NCBI RefSeq assembly: GCF_026427775.1
Contig: NZ_CP044532.1
Coordinates: 2,604,001 to 2,668,000, forward strand
DNA: 64,000 bases
Direction: 5' to 3'
Source: Arthrobacter sp. CDRTa11
GTDB taxonomy: Bacteria; Actinomycetota; Actinomycetes; Actinomycetales; Micrococcaceae
Shown here: one piece after another, positions 57,025 through 64,000 of the stretch
Layout: each line of letters opens with the position of its first letter
Position numbering within the stretch: the first letter of the stretch is position 1
Notes under the pieces: generated by a model
What the model was told of the DNA's origin: nothing
What the model saw: the letters and a program-made list of their open reading frames with translations, nothing else
The model's database searches: none
Program-made: the position numbers and the translations under genes

Positions 57025-58434
57025 TCAGCCGTTGATGACCTGGGGAACGCCGAGCGCTTTCAGCCCTTCGACGCCGAACTCCAGACCGTAGCCTGATTGC
57101 TTGGCACCGCCGAACGGGACGCGGGGGTCCACGGCGCCGTGCTTGTTGATCCAGACCGTGCCGGCGTCGAGGCGGGCGGCAACCTTGCGGGCTTCGGTGA
57201 CGTCGGCGGACCAGACGGAGGCGCCCAGGCCGGCGTCGAGCCCGTTGGCCATCTCCACAGCCTCGTCTACGGTGCTGTAGCGGATGATCGGCAGGGCGGG
57301 GCCGAACTGCTCCTCGGTCACCAGCGGATTGTTGTTGTTAATGTCCGCCACCAGCGTGGCGGGGTAGAAGAAGCCCGCCTGGTCCGCGTCCGGGTTCCCT
57401 CCCAGCAGTACACGAGCGCCGGAGCCGCGCGCAGCTTCAACGAGCCGCGCCACGACCTCGAACTGCTGCCTGTTCTGCAGCGGGCCCAGGACGTTGCTTT
57501 CCTCGAGTCCCACGCCCATCGGCATAGCTGCGGCCACCTTGGTGAGCTCGTCGCAGACGGCGTCATAGATGTCGTCGTGGACGTAAAGGCGCTTCAGCGC
57601 AGCGCAGGTCTGGCCGGTGTTGATGAAGGAGCCCCAGAAGAGGCCCTCGGCAATCGCGGCGGGATCGGCGTCGGGCAGGACAATGCCGGCGTCGTTGCCG
57701 CCCAGCTCCAGGGTGAGCCGCTTCACGGTATCCGCCGAGGACCTGATGATGGCCTGTCCGGTGGCGGTGGAGCCGGTGAACATGATCTTGCCGATCGCCG
57801 GGTGTTCGGCCAGCCGCGCCCCCACCTCCGGGCCGCCGGACACAACGGTCAGGAGACCCTCGGGCACTTCCTGGTTCAGGACGTGGACCAGGGCAAGGAC
57901 GCTGAGCGGGGTGTATTCGGAAGGCTTGACCACCACGGCGTTGCCCATCCGAAGTGCCGGGGCGATCTGCCAGATGGTGATCATCATGGGCCAGTTCCAT
58001 GGGCCGATGGCACCGACGACGCCGATGGGCCGGTAATGCAGCTCGGCGTACGTTTCGCCGTCGTCCACCACCGTCTCGGGTTCCAGGGGTAGGGTGGCGG
58101 CTGCCCGCAGCCAGGCGGCGCAGGCGCCCACCTCGAACCTGGCGTTCGGGCCATTGAGGGGTTTTCCTTGCTCGCGGGAGAGCAGCCGGGCGAGTTCCTC
58201 GGCTGAGCGTTCGACGGCGTCGGCCGCCTTAAGGAGCGCGGCGGACCGGGCGTCGTGGCCCAGTCCGGCCCAGGCCGGTTGCGCAGCCTGGGCGGCGGCA
58301 ACCGCCTTCTCAAGGTCTTCAATGCTGTGGACCGGCGCCTGGCCGACAACCGTGCCGGTGGCGGGGTCGAGGATGGTCCGGGTTTCGCCAGAGTCCGGGG
58401 TGATCGAGGCCAGCAGGGCGTCGTACGTTTCCAT
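57025..58434 (-). CDS. NAD(P)-dependent aldehyde dehydrogenase
   Basis: The 469-residue aldehyde dehydrogenase has PWNWPMMITIWQIAPALRMGN (core PWNWPMM), the FTGSTATGQ and LELGGNDAGIVLPDAD segments with catalytic Glu, and the nucleophile Cys in NTGQTCAALKR. GTGGAG precedes the ATG. It is encoded downstream of a tetR gene and across from a flavin amine oxidase and a permease, so it probably oxidises the aldehyde released by that oxidase to the acid. Confidence 0.92.
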   Translation of the reverse strand: METYDALLASITPDSGETRTILDPATGTVVGQAPVHSIEDLEKAVAAAQAAQPAWAGLGHDARSAALLKAADAVERSAEELARLLSREQGKPLNGPNARFEVGACAAWLRAAATLPLEPETVVDDGETYAELHYRPIGVVGAIGPWNWPMMITIWQIAPALRMGNAVVVKPSEYTPLSVLALVHVLNQEVPEGLLTVVSGGPEVGARLAEHPAIGKIMFTGSTATGQAIIRSSADTVKRLTLELGGNDAGIVLPDADPAAIAEGLFWGSFINTGQTCAALKRLYVHDDIYDAVCDELTKVAAAMPMGVGLEESNVLGPLQNRQQFEVVARLVEAARGSGARVLLGGNPDADQAGFFYPATLVADINNNNPLVTEEQFGPALPIIRYSTVDEAVEMANGLDAGLGASVWSADVTEARKVAARLDAGTVWINKHGAVDPRVPFGGAKQSGYGLEFGVEGLKALGVPQVING

Positions 58435-58579
58435 GGGTTACTCCACTTCGAGTAGGCAGTGCGCACCGGCCGGCATGGCCTGAGGCTATGCCCCGAGTCT
58501 GCCCCGCCGCCCACGGGCAGTCTTGTATCTCCGCGAATGGAGGTTGACGTGAAGCGAACAGTTGCCCAGGGGTTCCCTT

Positions 58580-59167
58580 TTAGTGTTGCGGGCCCGTCCG
58601 GAGGAGCAGCACTTCGTGGACTTCCTCGAGGGACGCCGCGATGAGTGCGCGGTCCACACCCGCGAGGTACTGGAGCACCAGGCCGTCCAGCGCGGCGAAG
58701 AGTGTCCGGGCCACAACACTCACGTTCTCCGTGACTCCGGAGGCCATGAGGCCCTCGGCCAGGGCGTTGACGTAGTTCTCGTAGAGGGAGGTGACCGCGC
58801 CCGCCAGCTCAGGCCGGCGGCGGGCCTCGAGGATCATCTCGTATTGGAAAACCTGGAGTTCCGGTTCGGCCAGCAAGAGCTCCAGCAGTGACTTCGTGAA
58901 GGAATGCCCCACGGCTGCCGCTTCCCGCAGCTGTGACGCATTGATGGACTGGTCCGCCGCCCAGTCCAGCGCCGCGGCGATCAACGCGTCGCGGGACCCG
59001 AAATGGTGGGCCACCAGTGTGTTGTTCACCCCTGCGGCTTCCGCCACCGAACGATATGTGAGCCCACGCAGGCCTTTGGCCGCCACCACTCCGACGGCTG
59101 CACGGAGCAGGGCTTCCTTGCCGGTCCCGTATTTGGATGGAGCGGCAGGGGCGTCGGAGCTTTTCAT
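58580..59167 (-). CDS. TetR/AcrR family regulator of the amine locus
   Basis: The 195-residue protein has the TetR helix-turn-helix with GLTYRSVAEAAGVNNTLVAHHFGSRDAL, seen as LTYRSVAEAAGV and AHHFGSRDAL, close to the AcrR/BetI style. It does not resemble the other TetR proteins of the window closely. A perfect dyad in the divergent promoter at 59220-59235 is its likely operator, giving control of the cupin-oxidase-permease operon and itself. The aldehyde dehydrogenase 145 bases downstream may be co-transcribed. Confidence 0.9.
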   Translation of the reverse strand: MKSSDAPAAPSKYGTGKEALLRAAVGVVAAKGLRGLTYRSVAEAAGVNNTLVAHHFGSRDALIAAALDWAADQSINASQLREAAAVGHSFTKSLLELLLAEPELQVFQYEMILEARRRPELAGAVTSLYENYVNALAEGLMASGVTENVSVVARTLFAALDGLVLQYLAGVDRALIAASLEEVHEVLLLRTGPQH

Positions 59168-59209
59168 ACGCCGAGTCTAGCCATTGCCTCCAGCTTCAGG
59201 CAGCGCCTC

Positions 59210-59238
59210 TTGACTTAAACTAAGCAAGTGCTTAGATT
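59210..59238 (+). promoter_or_regulatory. promoter with operator in its spacer, amine operon
   Basis: TTGACT (59210-59215) and TAGATT (59233-59238) are 17 bases apart. The dyad CTAAGCA-AG-TGCTTAG (59220-59235) fills the spacer and touches the -10, a classic repressor placement. Confidence 0.7.
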
Positions 59239-59349
59239 CGATTCACAAGTGATGCGGATCACTGTTTGCCAGTACCGCATCGCTGCCCCATCTGAAACTC
59301 CCTTACCGCCCCGGCCCAACCGCCGGTACCGTCCCCCTTGGAGCCCAAC

Positions 59350-59694
59350 GTGTCAGAAACTCCTGCTTTCACCACTTCCTCCGCCCTCGACCCCCACAAG
59401 AATGAATCCTTCGAACTTGGCCAGGTCCAATGGGTCCGCCGCTTTGGGGAGGGCGGCCGCCCGGACCTCGCCTGCGGATACTGGCACGTCACTCCAGCGG
59501 AGGCGCCCGAGCCCTTCGACCTGGTGATCCACGCCGACGAGACCATTTCCCTTGTTGAAGGGCACCTCCGCATCGATCTGGAGGACGGGGACTCCTATGA
59601 CCTGACCGCCGGGTGCGCAGCGTCCTTCAACAAGGGAGTCCGCACCAGGTGGGAAGTCCTGGCGCCCACCGTCGAATTCTTTGTGTACTCCTAG
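59350..59694 (+). CDS. cupin domain protein
   Basis: The 114-residue protein is a small single-domain cupin with EPFDLVIHADETISLVEGHLRIDL and GDSYDLTAGCAASF, without the full His-rich metal set. GTG 59350 was chosen for GGAG six bases upstream; TTG 59338 is the alternative. Short cupins of this (S)-ureidoglycine/EutQ-like type accompany amine catabolic genes. It is the first gene of the operon, followed nine bases later by the amine oxidase. Confidence 0.82.
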   Translation: MSETPAFTTSSALDPHKNESFELGQVQWVRRFGEGGRPDLACGYWHVTPAEAPEPFDLVIHADETISLVEGHLRIDLEDGDSYDLTAGCAASFNKGVRTRWEVLAPTVEFFVYS

Positions 59695-59703
59695 GGGGCT
59701 GCA

Positions 59704-61008
59704 GTGGACGAAGATCTGTACGACGTTGTCGTGGTCGGGGCCGGCTTCGCGGGACTCACGGCCGCCCGCGAACTCAGCAGGCAAGGACTGTCCGTCCGTA
59801 TCGTGGAGGCCCGCGACAGGATCGGAGGACGAACGTGGCTGGACCGCCGGCTGGGGCGCGACCTGGAAATCGGTGGCACGTGGGTGCACTGGACCCAGCC
59901 CTATGTCTGGGCCGAACTGAAGCGCTACGGCCTGGACACTACGCCAAGCCCCGAGCCGGAACGGGCCTTCTGGTGGGGGGACGGGCGCCGCCATGAGGGC
60001 GGGCCGGAGGAGTTGCTCGGGCTCATTGGCGGGATGAACGGCGAATTCGTGAAGTCCTCCCGCGAGTACTTTCCGGAGCCGTTCAGGCCGCTGTCCCGCG
60101 ACAATTTCAAGGCAATCGACGATGTGTCCGTCCAGGACCGGATCCGCGCCCAGTTCCCTGCCGGCGCCCAGCGTGACATCCTGGAGTCCTTTTGGACCTT
60201 AAACTTCAACGGTCCGCTGGCCAATGCGGCCCTGACCCAGGCCCTTCGCTGGGTGGCCCTGACCAACGGGGACTGGACGGTCAACTTCGAGGCCTGTGCC
60301 ACCTACAAGATCGTCGGCGGCACTGCTGCCCTCGCCGACGCGATCCTGCGGGACTCGGGGGCCGGCGTCGAACACGGTTTCACGGTAGGCCGTGTGCACG
60401 ACGCCGGCACCTCGGTGGCCCTCCACAGTACCGACGGACGGACCGTCGGCGGGCGGACCGCGATTATCACCGTGCCCCTGCATGCCATGCGTGCGGTGAG
60501 CTTCGAACCGCCGCTGTCCGCCGCCAAGAACGAAGGACTCAGCCTCGGCCAGGTGTCCAAGGGAGCCAAGGTCTGGATCAGGCTGAAAGGGGAGCACCCA
60601 CCCTTCGTTGCCCTCGGCGGCGCCGACTGGCCCCTGAATTTCTTCCAGGCGGAATACGGCATCGACGGCGACACCATCGTGGTGGGATTCGGTCCGGACG
60701 CCGCGAAAATCGATGTGGAGGACGCGGCAGCCGTCCAGGAGCAGCTGGCGCGCCTTGTCCCGGAAGCCGAAGTGGCGGGCGTGGCCAGCCACAACTGGGT
60801 GGAGGATCCGCTGTCCGGTGAAACGTGGCCCATGCACGCCACCGGATTCCTGTCCCGGCATCTGCCCGCCATGCAGGAAGCCCATGGCCTGGTCCGGTTT
60901 GCAGGCTCGGACATCGCCAACGGCTGGGGCGGTTTCATCGACGGCGCCATCGAGAGCGGCATGGAGGCCGCTCTCACCACTGCTGCTGCGCTGAGGAACA
61001 ACAACTGA
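59704..61008 (+). CDS. flavin monoamine oxidase
   Basis: The 434-residue FAD amine oxidase has the N-terminal VVVGAGFAGLTAARELSRQG with IVEARDRIGGRT, the GGTWVHWTQPYVW segment, and the C-terminal FAD-contact loop RFAGSDIANGWGGFIDGAIESG. This is the MAO/putrescine-oxidase-type layout; the start is GTG 59704 with AGGGGG upstream. It should oxidise a primary amine to an aldehyde with peroxide and ammonia. The cupin, APC permease and aldehyde dehydrogenase around it support an amine uptake and oxidation module. The exact amine is not shown. Confidence 0.9.
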   Translation: MDEDLYDVVVVGAGFAGLTAARELSRQGLSVRIVEARDRIGGRTWLDRRLGRDLEIGGTWVHWTQPYVWAELKRYGLDTTPSPEPERAFWWGDGRRHEGGPEELLGLIGGMNGEFVKSSREYFPEPFRPLSRDNFKAIDDVSVQDRIRAQFPAGAQRDILESFWTLNFNGPLANAALTQALRWVALTNGDWTVNFEACATYKIVGGTAALADAILRDSGAGVEHGFTVGRVHDAGTSVALHSTDGRTVGGRTAIITVPLHAMRAVSFEPPLSAAKNEGLSLGQVSKGAKVWIRLKGEHPPFVALGGADWPLNFFQAEYGIDGDTIVVGFGPDAAKIDVEDAAAVQEQLARLVPEAEVAGVASHNWVEDPLSGETWPMHATGFLSRHLPAMQEAHGLVRFAGSDIANGWGGFIDGAIESGMEAALTTAAALRNNN

Positions 61009-61119
61009 TCGCTGCTCGACAAGGCGAACCACGCGTCCGCTGCCATGCTGGATTTCACGCTGCCTTCCCCCTCGGGTGGCACCCTTTCCCCAACACTCAT
61101 GACCGTTAAGAAGGATCCA

Positions 61120-62598
61120 ATGAGTATTTCGAATTCCGAGTCCCGGACCACCGAAGCCGCTCCGCGCACCGAGCACTCAACAGCCCTCCGCGCCGGCAGC
61201 ATCGGCGTCATGGGCATCCTGTTCTTTGTCCTGTCCGCCCAGGCGCCCCTCACCGGGATCGTCGGGGCCTCGCCGCTCGCGGCCGCACTCGGCAACGGCG
61301 CCGGTGCCCCGGGTGCCTACCTGATTGTTGGCATCGTGATTGTGATCTTCGCGGTGGGCTTCGTCGCGATGAGCCGCAAGATCCAGGCCAACGGCGCCTT
61401 CTACGCCTACGTCACCGCCGCGTTCGGGCGGAAGATCGGCGCCGGCGCGGCCTGGCTTGCGTTGCTGGCGTACAGCACGGTCCAGGCCGCCATGTACGGA
61501 CTCTACGGCGCCGCGTTCTCCGGCCTGCTGGCGTCAATCGGACTGGAAATTCCCTGGTGGCTGCTGGCTCTGGTGACGATGGCCGGCGTCCAGGTCCTGG
61601 GATCCCTGAACATCGAACTTGGCGCCAAGGTCCTGGCCCTGCTGGTGGGACTGGAGGTGGCCGTCCTGCTGATGTTCGGCTTCACCGTCCTGTTCCGGGG
61701 CGGTGGTCCCGAGGGCCTGAGCCTGGCCGCGTCCTTCTCGCCGGAAGCCATCGCGTCCGGTGCGCCCGGTGTTGCCATCATGTTCGCGGTGGCCTCCATG
61801 TTCGGCTTCGAATCCACGGCGATCTACTCCGCCGAGGCCAAGGATGCCCACAAGACGGTGGCCCGCGCTACCTATCTGTCGGTGGGTGTTATTGCGGTGT
61901 TCTTCTCCTTCATCTCGTGGATGCTGGTCAGCTACTACGGCCCGTCCCAGGTGATCGATGCCGCCGGTGCGGCCCTGGAATCCGGCGACTCCACCGCCTT
62001 TGTCCTGACGCCCATGGTGGAGCTGTTTGGGCCCTGGGCGGGAGTGACCACCGGCATCCTGTTGGTTACCTCCCTCCTTGCCGGGATCATCGCTTTCCAC
62101 AACGGCATCAACCGCTACCTCCATTCGCTGGCTCTGCGCGGTTCCCTGCCCGCAATCGTTGCCCGGACCAACCGGCACCAGGCACCCGCCGCGGCTGCCT
62201 GGATCCAGACGGCGACCGCCGTCGTACTGTTGGCGCCCTTCGCCGTTCTGGCACTGGACCCGGTCTTGACCCTCTTCTCGTGGTTCAGCGGGCTGGCGGT
62301 TGCGGCACTCCTGGTGCTGTACATGCTCTGCTCCCTCGCCGTCGTCGCCTTCTTCCGCCGCGAACGGGTTTCCGGGCAGCTCTGGCAAACCCTGTTGGCC
62401 CCGGCGCTGGCGTCCGTGTTGCTCGCCTGGGTCCTGTATCTTGTGGTCAGCAACTTCACGTCGCTGATCGGCGGCAGCGCAGAGACGGCAGTTGCCCTGC
62501 TGGTGGCGGTTCCGGTGTTGTTCCTGGCCGGTGTGCTGGTGGAAGGCCAGGTGGAGCGCCGCCGGGTGGCTGCCACCCTGGGGCACTCCGTCAGTTAG
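61120..62598 (+). CDS. APC family amino acid/amine permease
   Basis: The 492-residue protein has about twelve hydrophobic segments and the APC pattern: GSIGVMGILFFVLSAQAPLTGIVG in TM1, split as GVMGILFFVLSAQAPL, the long VAMSRKIQANGAFYAYV before TM3, and SMFGFESTAIYSAEAKDAHKTV in the TM6 region. ATG 61120 is preferred (AAGGA upstream); ATG 61099 is an alternative. It probably imports the amine oxidised by the preceding enzyme. Confidence 0.9.
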   Translation: MSISNSESRTTEAAPRTEHSTALRAGSIGVMGILFFVLSAQAPLTGIVGASPLAAALGNGAGAPGAYLIVGIVIVIFAVGFVAMSRKIQANGAFYAYVTAAFGRKIGAGAAWLALLAYSTVQAAMYGLYGAAFSGLLASIGLEIPWWLLALVTMAGVQVLGSLNIELGAKVLALLVGLEVAVLLMFGFTVLFRGGGPEGLSLAASFSPEAIASGAPGVAIMFAVASMFGFESTAIYSAEAKDAHKTVARATYLSVGVIAVFFSFISWMLVSYYGPSQVIDAAGAALESGDSTAFVLTPMVELFGPWAGVTTGILLVTSLLAGIIAFHNGINRYLHSLALRGSLPAIVARTNRHQAPAAAAWIQTATAVVLLAPFAVLALDPVLTLFSWFSGLAVAALLVLYMLCSLAVVAFFRRERVSGQLWQTLLAPALASVLLAWVLYLVVSNFTSLIGGSAETAVALLVAVPVLFLAGVLVEGQVERRRVAATLGHSVS

Positions 62599-62758
62599 GT
62601 CAGACAAATGAACTCGAGGCGGATCGAGCACGAGCGGGGCCGATAATCCCCGCAGCAGCTCAGTGCGTCTTCCTGCTGCGTTTGCGGGTGCGGGACGTCT
62701 CCGGGAGCAGGCGAGGTTCGGGACCGTTAATGTCGGTGCCCACTGACAAGCTAAGGGT

Positions 62759-64000
62759 ATGGACAACGGGGACGTCGTGGAGGCAGTAGACGCACCTGGC
62801 GCTGCCTTGGTCCTGATCGAAGCAGCCTCCTCCTCTGCCGACACAGGTTCTGATTCTGGTTATAGTTCTGGCGCTGACTTTGATGCTGAGCCAGGCTCTG
62901 GCGCCGGTTTTGATCCTGACGCACGTTCTGATCCGTTGCGGGATTTGGCCGAGGAATGCCTGGCCGACATGGCGGAGGCTGCCCGTGATGAGGCCCGGGC
63001 CGCTGCCCGGAAGGCCCGCGCGGCCGCCGCCTACGCGGACGCCTGCCGCCGCCTGCTTCCCCCGTCGGCCTCGCTGCACGACCAGTCTGTGGCGGAGATG
63101 GGCATGGTCGCGGAGGTCGCCTGTGTCCTGACCATCAGCGAAGGCACCGCCTCAGCCTTCCTGGTCCAGTCCCGCCAACTGAGCACCGAACTGCCCCGCA
63201 CCCTGACAGCCCTACAGGCCGGGGCCATCTCATGGCAGCACGCCCGGATCCTCTGCGATGAAACCACCGGCCTGGGCCCCGCCGGCGCCGCAGCCCTCGA
63301 AACCCACTTCCTGGACCCCGACGCCCCGAACGCCGCCCGCAGCTGCCTTGCCGGGGACCTCACACCCTCCCGGTTCCGCGCCAGGGCCCGGACCTGGCGC
63401 GAACGCCACCACCCCGTCTCCATCGAAACCCGCCACACCAAGTGCGTCCTGGACCGCCGGGTCGAATACACCCCGGACCGCGACGGCATGGCCTGGCTCT
63501 CCGCCTACCTCCCCGCAGACCAGGCCGCCGCCATCTGGGAACACACCACCACCACAGCCCGGGCCCTCCAAAGCCCCACCGAATCCCGCACCCTCACCCA
63601 ACTCCGCGCCGACACCCTCGCCACCGCACTCCTCAGCGGAGAAACCACCACCAGCGACAGTGGCCCACTCCTTGATGGTGGGAGCAGCGGCGGCGGCAGC
63701 AACGGAATTACCAGCTGGCATAGCAACAGCGGCTCACTCATTGGTGGAGGAAGCGCCACGGGCGCAAATAGCCTTGCCGATCGCGCCGGAGAGCGCACAG
63801 CCGGGCAGGTCCCGCCGCCGCGGGCCCAGGTACTGGTCACCGTGCCTGTGTTCTCACTGCTGGGCCTGACCGATGAACCTGCCACCCTCGACGGCCACGG
63901 CCCCATCCCCGCCTCCATGGCCCGGAACCTGGTCGCCAACGGAGCCGGCTCCTTCCACCGCGTCCTGACCGACCCTCGCGACGGCGCACCACTGGAAATC
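62759..64000 (+). CDS. DUF222 domain protein, 3' end beyond the window
   Basis: The frame is open to the right edge. It encodes an N-terminal Ser/Gly/Asp-rich stretch (residues about 25-60 with repeated Ser-Gly, Ser-Asp and Phe-Asp pairs), a helical Ala-rich region with EAARDEARAAARKARAAAAY, and a DUF222 region (AEVACVLTISEGTASAFL, RTLTQLRADTLATALLSG, and AQVLVTVPVFSLLGL near the end). Such proteins usually end in an HNH endonuclease domain, which would lie past 64000. A Gly/Ser-rich insert with GGGSSGGG-type composition sits before AQVLVTV. The ATG has TAAGGG directly upstream; GTG 62777 is an alternative start. Related multicopy genes are common in Micrococcaceae. Confidence 0.85.
   Translation, partial: MDNGDVVEAVDAPGAALVLIEAASSSADTGSDSGYSSGADFDAEPGSGAGFDPDARSDPLRDLAEECLADMAEAARDEARAAARKARAAAAYADACRRLLPPSASLHDQSVAEMGMVAEVACVLTISEGTASAFLVQSRQLSTELPRTLTALQAGAISWQHARILCDETTGLGPAGAAALETHFLDPDAPNAARSCLAGDLTPSRFRARARTWRERHHPVSIETRHTKCVLDRRVEYTPDRDGMAWLSAYLPADQAAAIWEHTTTTARALQSPTESRTLTQLRADTLATALLSGETTTSDSGPLLDGGSSGGGSNGITSWHSNSGSLIGGGSATGANSLADRAGERTAGQVPPPRAQVLVTVPVFSLLGLTDEPATLDGHGPIPASMARNLVANGAGSFHRVLTDPRDGAPLEI

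Overview
The window is high-GC actinobacterial DNA, almost certainly from a Micrococcaceae member of Arthrobacter in the broad sense (Arthrobacter, Pseudarthrobacter, Paenarthrobacter). The reasons are codon use strongly biased to G/C in third positions, a dimethylglycine oxidase that matches the remembered Arthrobacter globiformis enzyme in length and active-site numbering, GntR/IclR/PaaX regulators of actinobacterial type, and a DUF222 gene at the right edge. No rRNA, tRNA, CRISPR array, insertion sequence or phage gene was seen. This is catabolic chromosome with one decayed gene.

Layout. 1-5.2 kb: a phosphoesterase, a membrane-anchored solute-binding/VWA protein, an acyl-CoA dehydrogenase behind a possible 18-codon leader ORF, and two small unknown proteins. 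5.2-12.4 kb: molybdenum-cofactor and formate-dehydrogenase maturation genes (moaA, fdhD, moeA) flanking a betaine-uptake block (BCCT transporter, a frameshifted Rieske ferredoxin, an IclR regulator). 12.5-29 kb: a C1/methylamine catabolic region with fdhA, two paralogous GntR regulators, the operon purU-dmgO-cyclodeaminase-folD on the minus strand, and the tightly packed operon glyA-soxB-soxD-soxA-soxG-sdaA on the plus strand. 29-36 kb: a glycogen-debranching-type enzyme, katG, a GNAT, and an SDR/TetR pair with three copies of one 14-bp palindrome. 36-45 kb: a salicylate- or anthranilate-type CoA pathway (AMP ligase, NDP-forming acyl-CoA synthetase, FAD hydroxylase, PaaX regulator, AAHS transporter, alpha/beta hydrolase). 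45-56.9 kb: MFS and AEC transporters, CGNR and XRE-cupin regulators, mmsA with a zinc alcohol dehydrogenase, and two loci controlled by paralogous TetR proteins. 57-62.6 kb: an amine catabolism locus (aldehyde dehydrogenase, TetR, cupin, flavin amine oxidase, APC permease). 62.7-64 kb: the 5' part of a DUF222 gene, cut by the window end.

How it works together (inference from known enzymes). Betaine enters by the BCCT carrier. DMGO takes dimethylglycine to sarcosine and heterotetrameric sarcosine oxidase takes sarcosine to glycine, both loading methyl carbon onto tetrahydrofolate or releasing formaldehyde. GlyA joins glycine and methylene-THF to serine, and SdaA makes pyruvate. Surplus C1 passes through FolD and the cyclodeaminase-like protein to formyl-THF, PurU releases formate, FdhA oxidises free formaldehyde to formate, and an FDH matured with MoaA/MoeA/FdhD would finish to CO2. 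The betaine demethylase and the FDH itself are not in the window. A palindrome of the form TGATATATCA or TAATATATCA sits in front of both GntR genes, the purU operon and the glyA operon, and near fdhA, suggesting one regulon.

The most unusual items are a folded element in the fdhA leader, the frameshifted ferredoxin that has also lost a cluster ligand, matched 28-nt double-dyad operators at two TetR loci, matched 18-bp operators in front of the XRE-cupin gene and mmsA, and a hydroxylase whose C-terminus looks like the remnant of an Old-Yellow-Enzyme domain. All database-type statements are from memory; no search was run.
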